This document shows positions 34,379 through 42,570 of a stretch of 50,959 bases of DNA, one piece after another. A model generated the notes under the pieces. That model worked only from the letters and a program-made list of their open reading frames with translations, did no database searches and was not told where the DNA came from. Where the stretch lies: the NCBI GenBank assembly GCA_018666155.1, contig JABJAH010000038.1:1-50959 (forward strand), read 5' to 3'. Each line of letters opens with the position of its first letter. The stretch's first letter is position 1. The stretch comes from Rhodospirillaceae bacterium. GTDB taxonomy: Bacteria > Pseudomonadota > Alphaproteobacteria > Rhodospirillales > Rhodospirillaceae. The position numbers and the translations under genes are program-made.

Positions 34379-35293
34379 ATGAGATTCACTTTTACGGCCT
34401 TGGCCCTGGTTATTTCGATGGCTTTGGGTGCACCCGCGAATGCCGAGCCCAGCTATCAAATGGTCGAGGGGTACGGCGGTGTCCCGCTCAATGTGATGAC
34501 CGTTGGGGACCCCCAGAATCCTGGTATTCTGTTCATTCATGGCATGTCCCAGGCGTCGCAGGCCTTTCGGCCCCAGTTCGACTCCGCGCTGGCCGACGAT
34601 TTCTATCTCGTCGCCTTTGATATGCGCGGCCACGGTTTATCGGGCAAGCCATGGCAATCCGATTTATTGGTGCCATCCCAAGCGTGGGCGGGGGATGTTG
34701 CAGCTGTGATGGCCGTCACGGGTCTTAACAAGCCGGTGGTCGTTGGCTGGTCTTACGGCGGTTTCGTGATCTCTGATTACATTCGTCACTACGGTGTCGA
34801 CAATCTTGCTGGTGTGAATCTTGTAGGGTCGCTAGGAGGCTTGGTGCCGCGGTCTCCGTTTCCGCCTTCAGATAACATCAAAGAGATGCTTGAAAACTCT
34901 GCCCGGACACGGTCAATGAATTTGAACGACAACGTCATCGCCGCGACCAATACCGCCGCTCTATTTTATACGGACACCATGACGCAAATGGATAAGGACG
35001 CCCAGGTGGCGATGGGATTAATGATGCCTGCCTATGTGCGGCGTGCCATGGCTGGGCGCGAACTCGACAACACCGATATCGTAGATCAAGTGACCATTCC
35101 GATGCTTCTGTCGCGCGGTTCCGAAGACATCATGATGCCGGCTAACGATTCAGAAGTTGCGATGAAGACTTTGTCCGATGCCGAATTTTCGTTTTACGAG
35201 AATACCGGACACTTGCCGTTCTTCCAGCACCCAGTCCGCTACAATGAAGAGCTTGCGGCTTTTGCCGGGCGAGTCATGTCCTCAAACGACTAA
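34379..35293 (+). CDS. Secreted alpha/beta-hydrolase
   Basis: A 304-residue protein with a Sec signal (MRFTFTALALVISMALGAPANA-EP). Oxyanion strand LFIHGMSQ (51-58), nucleophile elbow GWSYGG with Ser125, acid Asp250 in RGSED, base His278 in NTGHLPF. It is a paralogue of 1495-2415, about the same length, and both contain DYIRHYG after the nucleophile and YVRRAxAGR in the cap. An upstream GCGGAGTATTGAG gives a usable Shine-Dalgarno site. It is probably a periplasmic esterase or lactonase with related specificity. Confidence 0.93.
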   Translation: MRFTFTALALVISMALGAPANAEPSYQMVEGYGGVPLNVMTVGDPQNPGILFIHGMSQASQAFRPQFDSALADDFYLVAFDMRGHGLSGKPWQSDLLVPSQAWAGDVAAVMAVTGLNKPVVVGWSYGGFVISDYIRHYGVDNLAGVNLVGSLGGLVPRSPFPPSDNIKEMLENSARTRSMNLNDNVIAATNTAALFYTDTMTQMDKDAQVAMGLMMPAYVRRAMAGRELDNTDIVDQVTIPMLLSRGSEDIMMPANDSEVAMKTLSDAEFSFYENTGHLPFFQHPVRYNEELAAFAGRVMSSND

Positions 35294-35301
35294 GCGAACA
35301 C

Positions 35302-36648
35302 TCAAACTTTGATGTGTTGCCATTTGCCGAACTGCCAGAAGCCGGCGAAGATTAGTGTCGTAATGAGTCGGTAGGTGATGAACCACGTCCAGACACCCAT
35401 GAGGCCGTAGCCCAAGACGGGTCCGACCACGTAGGCGAGGGGAAGAAACAACAGCCATTGCAAACTAATTGAAATTTTGGCGACAATTTTGGCAGCGCCG
35501 GCTCCCTGTAAACCGCTCAGCAGGACCATCGAGACCGCTTCAAACCAAATCGTTGCGCCAACCAAGATGAGGGGTGGTCGGGCCAGTGCGATCACATCCG
35601 GATCAGTGAGAAAGACTGACAGGATGGGCGTTGGTAAGAAGATCATCGGTATGCCGAGCGCACCCATAACGACGACACCAACCTTGACCACGTCCCAACC
35701 CCACGCCTTGGCGTCATCTGGGTCACCCCGGCCAAGCGCCTGACCGACCATGGACGCGCAGGCAATCCCGAGGCCGAGGCCTGGCAGAAAAGCGGTCTGA
35801 GAGACGTTCATAAGCACGCTCGCAGCGGCCAACTCAGCGGTGCCTATCTTGCCAACGATTAGAAATAGGGCGGTAAACCCGGCAGCAAAGAAAAACTGTT
35901 GGATCGAGGCTGGTATCGAAATACGGAGAATATTGGTCAGCGCCTCACGGCTAGGAAGACGGTCCATGAAACCGCGGTCGCGGGCCAAATGCCAGGCCTG
36001 TACGCCGTAAAGCGCTGTTCCAACGAAGATTGAGATCGTTGTTGCTATGCCCGCGCCCTCTGCGCCCAATGCCGGGGCCCCTAGGTTGCCGAATATCAAG
36101 ACCCAGTTGAGAAAGATATTGATCAGATGCATCACCACTAGGGTGCGCATGTACACCATCGACATGTTGATGCCGTTCCAGAACCCACGGAACGCATAAT
36201 TCATAGCAATCGCAACGGTTCCGAGGATGCGTGCCTGTAGATAGGGCACGCCGTCCTGAACCACGGCCGGGTCACTGACGAGCAGGGGGAAGCCAAAGGG
36301 CGCAGCCAAATAAAGCAGAACGGTCAGCGGGATGCCCATGACAAGAGCGAGGAACAGGCCACCGTTTAAAGGTATGGCGGTTTCTTTTTCTTTGCCTTCA
36401 CCGAGACGCCGAGAGGCGATTGCTTGGACGCCAGTCCCGAGTCCAAGAATGATCGCGATAGCCATGAAATTTGTGAAACTGGCGATGCCTACGGCGGCAA
36501 GGGCTGAGGGGCCAACGCGGCCAACCATAGCCGTGTCCACAAGATTGAGGATGTTTTGGGAAACCATGCCGCCGACGATTGGTAGGGACAGAATCAGAAT
36601 GGTTTTAAGCCGCCCTGTCGGAAGAGGGGGCTGGGTAACATCGGTCAT
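35302..36648 (-). CDS. MATE-family multidrug/toxin exporter
   Basis: A 448-residue inner-membrane protein with 12 hydrophobic segments in two homologous halves. The start ILSLPIVGGMVSQNILNLVDTAMVGRVGPSALAAVG is the classic MATE helix-1/2 signature. TGVQAIASRRLGEG and, in the second half, FLPGLGLGIACASMVGQALGRGDP are the paired inter-half motifs. It should export cationic or phenolic compounds with H+ or Na+ exchange. A nested inverted repeat lies 18-51 nt upstream of its start. It is divergent from the tannase-like gene, so efflux and polyphenol hydrolysis may be regulated together. Confidence 0.95.
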   Translation of the reverse strand: MTDVTQPPLPTGRLKTILILSLPIVGGMVSQNILNLVDTAMVGRVGPSALAAVGIASFTNFMAIAIILGLGTGVQAIASRRLGEGKEKETAIPLNGGLFLALVMGIPLTVLLYLAAPFGFPLLVSDPAVVQDGVPYLQARILGTVAIAMNYAFRGFWNGINMSMVYMRTLVVMHLINIFLNWVLIFGNLGAPALGAEGAGIATTISIFVGTALYGVQAWHLARDRGFMDRLPSREALTNILRISIPASIQQFFFAAGFTALFLIVGKIGTAELAAASVLMNVSQTAFLPGLGLGIACASMVGQALGRGDPDDAKAWGWDVVKVGVVVMGALGIPMIFLPTPILSVFLTDPDVIALARPPLILVGATIWFEAVSMVLLSGLQGAGAAKIVAKISISLQWLLFLPLAYVVGPVLGYGLMGVWTWFITYRLITTLIFAGFWQFGKWQHIKV

Positions 36649-36665
36649 GTAGTGTCCTGGCGGTT

Positions 36666-36699
36666 GAATCTCTCAATATAGGCGCTCTATAGGAGATTC
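36666..36699. promoter_or_regulatory. Nested inverted repeat, candidate operator or leader hairpin
   Basis: Outer arms GAATCTC (36666-36672) and GAGATTC (36693-36699), and inner arms TATAG (36677-36681) and CTATA (36687-36691), are both perfect inverted repeats sharing almost the same centre. The element is 18 nt upstream of the MATE start and 120 nt before the tannase-like start. It could be an operator for a dimeric repressor or an RNA hairpin in the MATE leader. Confidence 0.5.
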
Positions 36700-36818
36700 A
36701 CAGGGTCTAGGTGTGACAAGGGCGCGAGCGGTAGGTGAACCCTTCCAGGTCTCGACCATTGACGGCTGGGTGGCCAGGGGCGCTACGATGGGGCTCAAAT
36801 CTAGGAAGGGACGCGGAT

Positions 36819-38381
36819 ATGCTGAATCGTTGGATGCTGGCAACCATCTCATTTGCGCTTATGGCAGCGAGTGGAGCAAATGACGTTGAGGCCGCGTCGG
36901 AGGCGGAGTGCCAGGCGCTCCAATCTCAGGATTTCTCCCACGTCATTGATGCTTCGACGCATCTAATGGCAACGGGCACGGTTGCCGCCGCAAACGACGT
37001 TCCGGCGTACTGCCAAGTCAAAGGGTATGTCAGTTCCAGCGTCGAGTTTGAATTGCGTCTACCGATGGAAGATTGGAACGGAAAGTTTGTTAAGCGCGGT
37101 TGCGGCGGTTTTTGCGGGAGTGTCTTCATCGATGCTTGCGACAATCACGTCAAAGATGGGTACGCCTGTATCGCCAGTGATATGGGGCACACCTCAACGG
37201 CACTCGATGCTAAGTGGGCATACAACGACCTTCAGGCGGAAATTGATTTCGGCTATCGGGCTACTCACGTTGTCACCGTGGCTGGTAAAGCGATCACCGA
37301 AGCGTTCTATAGCAATGCGCCGCAGCGCTCGTACTTTATGGGGTGCTCCACGGGAGGCCGGCAGGGCTTGGTCGAAGCGCAACGCTTTCCTTATGACTTC
37401 GACGGTATCGTTGCCGGTGCGCCAGTGATCGACGAAACCGGCGCGGGGATGGAGTTGATCTGGACCGTCGTTGCTAATCGCGATGAAAACGGCAAGCAAA
37501 TCCTACCCACCAGCAAAGTGCCGATGATCCACGACGCCGTTATTGCGAAATGCGATATGAACGACGGCCTGGAAGACGGCTTGATTGGCGACGCCAGAGA
37601 TTGCGATTTTGAGCCTGCAGAGTTGCAATGCATCGGCCAGGACCGAGACAATTGTTTAACGACCGCCCAGGTTGAGACCGTCAACAAAATGTACGGTGGG
37701 CCAGTCAATTCAGATGGTATGGCCCTCTACACCGGCGGGGTGCAGCGGGGTTCCGAGCTTAATTGGATTGGCAACTACATCAGCGAAGATGGTGGCCTTT
37801 CGGTCTATGAAAACTTCATGAGCGATATGTTCCGCTACCTGAATTTCATGCCAGATCCCGGGCCATCGTGGCAGCAGACCGACTTTGATTTTGACAGCGA
37901 TTACAAACGCCTTGGTCTGATGGAAGCGATTTATACCGGGTCAAACCCAGACCTGCGCAAATTTAAAGCGCGCGGCGGCAAAATTCTCACGTACCAAGGG
38001 TGGAGCGATCAATCCGTGGTGCCGTTAAATATCATCGACTACTACGAGACCGTGACCAAAACGATGGGTGGCCAAGAGGCGACTCAAGATTTTTATCGGC
38101 TGTTCATGATTCCCGGGATGAACCACTGTTCGGGTGGGGCTGGGGCCTACGCCATCGATTATTTAGCGCACATGGAAGATTGGGTTGAGAATGGCAATGA
38201 GCCCGACGTTCTCATCGGCGTGCATCCGAATATTCGAGTCGATAGCGCGGGGACTGACCTGCCATTGAATGATGATCAGGTTGATTTCAGTCGCCCGACT
38301 TTTCCGTATCCGGCCAAGGTCCAATATGACGGGAGCGGGGATCCGTCATCGGCCTCGAGTTTCGTTCGGGTCGATCCGTAA
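36819..38381 (+). CDS. Tannase/feruloyl-esterase family protein, secreted
   Basis: 520 residues from ATG 36819 (AGGAAGGGA at 36803-36811); an in-frame GTG at 36735 has no signal peptide behind it. The signal peptide is MLATISFALMAASGA. The family is clear: GCSTGGRQGLVEAQRFP carries the nucleophile Ser177 next to Cys176, YQGWSDQSVVP the acid Asp, and PGMNHCSGG the His with its neighbouring Cys. These form the CS-D-HC motif, in which a disulfide joins the residues flanking Ser and His. Substrates of known members are galloyl, feruloyl and related aromatic esters, plus MHET-like esters. This suggests use of plant- or alga-derived aromatics. Confidence 0.93.
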   Translation: MLNRWMLATISFALMAASGANDVEAASEAECQALQSQDFSHVIDASTHLMATGTVAAANDVPAYCQVKGYVSSSVEFELRLPMEDWNGKFVKRGCGGFCGSVFIDACDNHVKDGYACIASDMGHTSTALDAKWAYNDLQAEIDFGYRATHVVTVAGKAITEAFYSNAPQRSYFMGCSTGGRQGLVEAQRFPYDFDGIVAGAPVIDETGAGMELIWTVVANRDENGKQILPTSKVPMIHDAVIAKCDMNDGLEDGLIGDARDCDFEPAELQCIGQDRDNCLTTAQVETVNKMYGGPVNSDGMALYTGGVQRGSELNWIGNYISEDGGLSVYENFMSDMFRYLNFMPDPGPSWQQTDFDFDSDYKRLGLMEAIYTGSNPDLRKFKARGGKILTYQGWSDQSVVPLNIIDYYETVTKTMGGQEATQDFYRLFMIPGMNHCSGGAGAYAIDYLAHMEDWVENGNEPDVLIGVHPNIRVDSAGTDLPLNDDQVDFSRPTFPYPAKVQYDGSGDPSSASSFVRVDP

Positions 38382-38405
38382 GCAACCTGAACGGCCTTGG
38401 TTCTC

Positions 38406-40268
38406 TTATTGAGAGTTTTTGAGAATCGATTGCTCGATGTAGGTGACCATTTTCCCCAATGAGTCATCGAGCGAAAGTTCGCCCGTGTTGACTTCAAGGT
38501 CCGGGTTTTCCGGCGGTTCCCATGGAGATGAGATGCCGGTGAAATCGTCGATCTCGCCACGCCGCGCCTTCGCATAAAGACCTTTGACGTCTCGCGATTC
38601 ACACACGCTCATATCCGCACTGACGAAGACTTCGTGGAATTGATCGCCGATGATCTCACGCGCTTGCGCTCTCGCTGAATTGGTTGGGGCGATAAAGGCT
38701 GAGATAACGATCATTCCTGAATCGGCGAACAGCTTTGCAACTTCGGCAACTCGTCGAATGTTCTCGTCACGCTCTTCTTCGCTGAACCCAAGGTCTTTGT
38801 TCAACCCATTGCGCACGTTGTCGCCATCGAGTGTGTAAACGTTGATGTTGCGATTAAACAGTTCCCGTTGAAGCGCCATCGCCAAGGTTGATTTGCCCGC
38901 GCCAGAGAGGCCAGACATCCATAGTACTGCGCCAGGATATCCGTTGGCAGCCTGTCGTTCTTCCGCCATCACAGACTGTGGAACGGCCGTCAGGTTTCGC
39001 GACGCCGTTTCGATGTCGCCGCCGCCTTCGATGATGCAGCCGCCGACAACCTGGTAACCATCAAGTAATACGGCACGGCCCAGCGTGGGTATGTCGTGAA
39101 ATAGGTCATAGGTGATATCGCTGCGTGAGCGGAGAGTGATTTCCGCCACCCCGTTTTGCACGACCTCATGGCCGCGGTGGCGGCTCAAATCGTCGACGTC
39201 AATGACAGTGTCTATTGAGTCAACCACGACATCATACTCGGCAGTCGCGAGTTTGAGGGTTAGGGATTCACCCTGTCGCAGCGGGTCACGGCTTAACCAA
39301 AAAAGTTTAACGGACAATGCGTTGGACGAACGCGGTCCCGCTGTAGGCAGTGTGAGGACATGGCCCCGTTCGATGAAGAGTTCGTCGTTGAGGGTTATCG
39401 CGACCGACTGGCCCGCCTGAATGTCGGTGGCTTCTTCTGGAGAAGCCCATCGTTCAATCGACACAACTTTCGCCGTGCGGCGCGTTGGCCATACGGTAAC
39501 GTCGGCCCCATTTTTTAACTGGCCACTTTCCACGCGTCCAACGATGAGCCGGCGACCATCCTGGCGGTAGACATCTTGAACCGGGAGCCGGAAGGGGCGC
39601 TCGACTGGTGCAGTAGGGCGCGGAAAGGCGTCGAGCGCATCCGTAACCGTTGGACCCGTATACCAAGGCATGTTTTTAGAGCGTTCACCAAGATTGTCAC
39701 CGTGCATGGCCGCGACCGGTATCATCGCCTGTGCGTTAAGGCCGATGTCCTGGAGGTAGGTCTGCATTTCTGATTCGACGGCCTTAAAACGCTCTTCCGA
39801 ATAGTCGACTAGATCCATTTTGTTGATGGCAACGACAACCTGAGGGATACCGATAAGGTGAAGCAGATAGGCATGACGTCGCGTCTGTTCGGAGACACCC
39901 TGCTTCGCATCAATCACGATCACGCCAGCGTTAGCACTGGCGGCGCCCGTCACCATGTTTCGCAGAAATTCTCGATGGCCTGGTGCGTCAATAATGACGT
40001 AACGGCGAGTCTCTGTATGAAACCAGATCTGGGTTGAGTCGACCGTGATGGCTTGGTCGCGCTCTAACTGCAGTGCGTCAAGAACAAATGACCATTCAAA
40101 TGGTGCGTCCCGTCGTTCACAACTGGCCTGAAGTTCCTCAACCTTTCCGGTCGGCAACGAGTTTGTGTCGTGCAGCATGCGTCCGATCAACGTCGACTTG
40201 CCATGATCAATATGGCCGACGATGACAATCGGAAAGGCCCGTTCTCTAACTTTGCTTTTTGGGCTCAT
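38406..40268 (-). CDS. cysNC: Bifunctional sulfate adenylyltransferase large subunit / APS kinase
   Basis: A 620-residue fusion. The N-terminal GTPase (CysN) shows G1 GHIDHGKS (18-25), G3 DAPGHREF and G4 NKMD, followed by the EF-Tu-like beta-barrel domains. The C-terminal kinase (CysC) starts at WMSGLSGAGKSTLA and contains LDGDNVRNGLNKDLGFS and FIAPTNSARAQAREI. Together with CysD it makes APS from sulfate and ATP with GTP hydrolysis, then phosphorylates it to PAPS. It lies 3 nt after cysD on the minus strand. No cysH, cysI/J or sulfate permease is next to it, so PAPS could feed sulfation as well as assimilation (compare rhizobial NodPQ). Confidence 0.97.
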   Translation of the reverse strand: MSPKSKVRERAFPIVIVGHIDHGKSTLIGRMLHDTNSLPTGKVEELQASCERRDAPFEWSFVLDALQLERDQAITVDSTQIWFHTETRRYVIIDAPGHREFLRNMVTGAASANAGVIVIDAKQGVSEQTRRHAYLLHLIGIPQVVVAINKMDLVDYSEERFKAVESEMQTYLQDIGLNAQAMIPVAAMHGDNLGERSKNMPWYTGPTVTDALDAFPRPTAPVERPFRLPVQDVYRQDGRRLIVGRVESGQLKNGADVTVWPTRRTAKVVSIERWASPEEATDIQAGQSVAITLNDELFIERGHVLTLPTAGPRSSNALSVKLFWLSRDPLRQGESLTLKLATAEYDVVVDSIDTVIDVDDLSRHRGHEVVQNGVAEITLRSRSDITYDLFHDIPTLGRAVLLDGYQVVGGCIIEGGGDIETASRNLTAVPQSVMAEERQAANGYPGAVLWMSGLSGAGKSTLAMALQRELFNRNINVYTLDGDNVRNGLNKDLGFSEEERDENIRRVAEVAKLFADSGMIVISAFIAPTNSARAQAREIIGDQFHEVFVSADMSVCESRDVKGLYAKARRGEIDDFTGISSPWEPPENPDLEVNTGELSLDDSLGKMVTYIEQSILKNSQ

Positions 40269-40271
40269 GAT

Positions 40272-41066
40272 TTAAAGGTAACCCATTGTGCGCAGGCGCT
40301 CGAAACTGTCTTCTGTCTCGTGGTCCATCGTTCGCCCGGCGCGTTCTGGGTCTCTGGTTGTTTCTAACTCGGTGATGATTTCTGAAATGGTCGTCGCGTT
40401 TGAATTGATCGGTTCCGTGATCCCGATTTCACCTAAGGACCGAAACCGTTGGCCATTCTTGGCGTAGTACAGTGGCACCATGGGAATATTTTCGCGTTGG
40501 ATGTAGCGCCAGATATCTACTTCGGTCCAATGCAGAAGGGGATGGACCCGAACATGGGTGCCCGGTGGAAAATCTGTGTTGTACTGATCCCAAAACTCAG
40601 GCGGTTGCTCTCGGAAATCCCAAGAGTTGTCGACACCCCGGGGGCTAAACACCCGTTCCTTTGCTCTGGTCGCCTGCTCGTCACGGCGAATTCCAGTGAT
40701 CAACGCCTTAAACCCGTATCGCTCTATGGCCTGCTGTAGCCCAAGTGATTTACGTGCGGCGAAACGCGACGCCGGTGGCAAGCTTGCATCCACCTCTTCA
40801 ATGGGAGGGCAGTCGTCGGCAATCAGGTCGAGGTTCCACTCTTTACTATAGATGTCCCGAAAGGCGTAGGCCTCTGGAAATTCTTTGCCGGTATCGAGAT
40901 GAACAGCGGGAAATGGCATGCGGCCGAGAAAGGCCTTTTTCGCCAACCAGATCATGACGCAAGAGTCTTTGCCCAGGGACCAGAGCAGGCCGATGGGGTC
41001 GAACTTTTTAAACGCCTCGCGCAGAATAAATACGCTTTGCGCTTCAAGGGCGTCTAAATCGTCCAT
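40272..41066 (-). CDS. cysD: Sulfate adenylyltransferase small subunit
   Basis: 264 residues of the PAPS-reductase/adenylyltransferase family. The PP-loop is SLGKDS (30-35), where many CysD proteins have SIGKDS. HLDTGKEFPEAYAFRD, GIRRDEQATRAKERVFS and VHPLLHWTEVDIWRYIQRENIPMVPLY are typical CysD segments, and RSLGEIGITEPINS near the end matches the conserved CysD tail. It is about 40 residues shorter than the enterobacterial protein and lacks the middle insertion. It adenylates sulfate together with the CysNC fusion directly downstream. An inverted repeat at 41084-41101 precedes it. Confidence 0.96.
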   Translation of the reverse strand: MDDLDALEAQSVFILREAFKKFDPIGLLWSLGKDSCVMIWLAKKAFLGRMPFPAVHLDTGKEFPEAYAFRDIYSKEWNLDLIADDCPPIEEVDASLPPASRFAARKSLGLQQAIERYGFKALITGIRRDEQATRAKERVFSPRGVDNSWDFREQPPEFWDQYNTDFPPGTHVRVHPLLHWTEVDIWRYIQRENIPMVPLYYAKNGQRFRSLGEIGITEPINSNATTISEIITELETTRDPERAGRTMDHETEDSFERLRTMGYL

Positions 41067-41083
41067 TATCGCCGGAATCCTCT

Positions 41084-41101
41084 ATGAAAGCGGCGTTTCA
41101 T
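41084..41101. promoter_or_regulatory. Inverted repeat upstream of cysD
   Basis: ATGAAA and TTTCAT form a 6-bp dyad with a 6-nt GC-rich centre, starting 18 nt before the cysD start codon on the minus strand. It could be an operator or a small leader hairpin. The remaining 41102-41315 holds no gene that I can see. Confidence 0.3.
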
Positions 41102-41315
41102 TGCCATGCACCACTACAAATGTCTATGACCGACCCGTCAAGATAAGACGTCCGTTTGATATTGGCGGGAATCTTTTCTGGTTGCGGTGCCCAGAAGATT
41201 AGAATTCTCCTGTTTCTCCAACACTAGAACAGAGTTTTCTTCCTTGACGGCAGGGTTTGCTCTCAGGCCCAATGCTTTCCACGCGATGTCGATGCAAAGA
41301 AAGATGGAGGGGGCG

Positions 41316-41576
41316 ATGACGAATTTCCTGGTATCCGAAGAAAACGAAAAGGGGTTTCTCCTAGAGGATATTCTAATCTCTATCCGAAAGGATATTTTGG
41401 AGCGTTGCCTCAAGATCACGGATGATAAGCGACCGGAGGCACTGCACGTGTTGAGCAATAACATGAAAATTCTAAATTTGCTCTCGGATGCAATAGCCTT
41501 GGCTGACGATTCTACGAAGACCTTAGACCGAGCCTTCGGACCACATGGAAAAACGCCGCGGATCGGTACTGAGTGA
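41316..41576 (+). CDS. Small protein of unknown function
   Basis: 86 residues from ATG 41316, chosen because GGAGG at 41306-41310 is well placed; in-frame ATGs at 41286, 41292 and 41304 are alternatives. The protein is mostly helical by eye, with EENEKGFLLEDILISIRKDILERCLKI and a Leu/Ile-rich middle, no signal or membrane segment. It lies between cysD (divergent) and the methyltransferase-like gene (same strand). I do not recognise a family. Confidence 0.6.
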   Translation: MTNFLVSEENEKGFLLEDILISIRKDILERCLKITDDKRPEALHVLSNNMKILNLLSDAIALADDSTKTLDRAFGPHGKTPRIGTE

Positions 41577-41694
41577 ACCCAATCTGGGTCTAGGGGCCGC
41601 GCAGGCCTGATAAATTGCGGTAAAGAAACAGTACCCCATCACCATAAGGTGCCAGGATTGATAGCCTGCACTGGCAATTGGCACTTAGTACATC

Positions 41695-42474
41695 ATGGCG
41701 ATCACCAATATTGAGTATGCGTTACTAAAGCGGTTGCGAGACTCCAAGTTTATTGTGGCAACGCCATCTGTTCTCGAACTGGGACAATCAAATTGGTATG
41801 GCGACGTGCCATTGGATACGCTCGCAGAAGACGTCCGTAAGAACGTAGAGTCCGAGTCTGAAGCGCAAGAGCTTCTGGACCGGTTAGACGATTTATCAAA
41901 AGTGCAGCCTCGCAACTGGCTATTTGGTGTCGCGGATGTGTTTTGGCAAACATTTCTAGGTCCACACACATATACTGCGATTGATTTGCACGGCATTGAT
42001 GATCGGGCTCACAAGTTCGATCTCAATGAGCCGGTTCCGCTCGATCAGCAGTTTGATATCGTCTGCAACTTCGGTACCGCTGAGCACGTCTTCAATGTGT
42101 ATCAAGTATTTAAGACGATGCACGACCTGACCAAGGACGGTGGGTGGATGCTCCACGGTCTTCCCTTTCAGGGCTGGGTTGACCACGGTTTCTACAATTT
42201 CCAACCAACTTTCTTTTTTGATCTCTGTGAGGCGAACAATTATGCGCCGGGGATATTTTTGTACGCTGAAACGTCACCGCCGAAGGTCGTGTCAATTGAC
42301 ACACGCGCCACCATTTTAGGGATGGCGGAACGTGGTGAAATTGGCCCTAACGCTATGCTGTATACGGGGTTGCACAAACGTAGCCGGGGCGCGCCTTTTA
42401 AGCCGCCAGTACAAGGGTATTATGGGCAACGTCTGGATCAGGACTCTGCGGAACGGTGGAAGACTCTCCGGTAA
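41695..42474 (+). CDS. Class I SAM-dependent methyltransferase-like protein
   Basis: 259 residues. The Rossmann methyltransferase core is visible as PSVLELGQSNWYGD (motif I, degenerate because the usual GxGxG is absent), TAIDLHG (end of strand 2), FDIVCNFGTAEHVFNVYQVF (motif II with EH) and LTKDGGWMLHGLP (motif III). It is related to methyltransferases found in capsule, O-antigen and flagellin-glycan loci. The Shine-Dalgarno site is weak. The cysDNC genes on one side and a TPR/glycosyltransferase relic on the other suggest a former glycan-modification locus (inference). The acceptor is unknown. Confidence 0.75.
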   Translation: MAITNIEYALLKRLRDSKFIVATPSVLELGQSNWYGDVPLDTLAEDVRKNVESESEAQELLDRLDDLSKVQPRNWLFGVADVFWQTFLGPHTYTAIDLHGIDDRAHKFDLNEPVPLDQQFDIVCNFGTAEHVFNVYQVFKTMHDLTKDGGWMLHGLPFQGWVDHGFYNFQPTFFFDLCEANNYAPGIFLYAETSPPKVVSIDTRATILGMAERGEIGPNAMLYTGLHKRSRGAPFKPPVQGYYGQRLDQDSAERWKTLR

Positions 42475-42481
42475 TAAATTG

Positions 42482-42528
42482 ATCAACAGGCGGTTGATGG
42501 GTGGTCGGAGGTCTAGGGGTTCGACCCC
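42482..42528 (+). other. Two small hairpins, one tRNA T-arm-like
   Basis: ATCAAC/GTTGAT (42482-42487, 42493-42498) is a 6-bp stem with a 5-nt loop. GGGG-TTCGA-CCCC (42516-42528) resembles a tRNA T-arm, and is followed by a 3'-acceptor-like CTGTGCGACC. No matching 5' acceptor or anticodon arm is present, so this is not a tRNA. It could be a tRNA 3'-end relic or an unrelated hairpin. Confidence 0.3.
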
Positions 42529-42570
42529 GCCCTGTGCGACCCTGAGCCATCGTTTATAAGGAGAATAGTA

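Noticed and set aside
36735..36818. GTG start for the tannase-like gene
   Set aside because: It would bury the signal peptide 28 residues inside; ATG 36819 has AGGAAGGGA upstream.
38403..38420. Terminator between the tannase-like gene and cysNC
   Set aside because: The stem has only 4-5 bp with a 3-nt loop and overlaps the cysNC stop codon, so support is too weak despite the T-run.
42499..42545. Possible tRNA gene suggested by GGGGTTCGACCCC and a following CTGTGCGACC
   Set aside because: No complementary 5' acceptor (CGCACAG), D-arm or anticodon arm lies within 80 nt upstream, and the T-stem has mismatches when placed in tRNA register.
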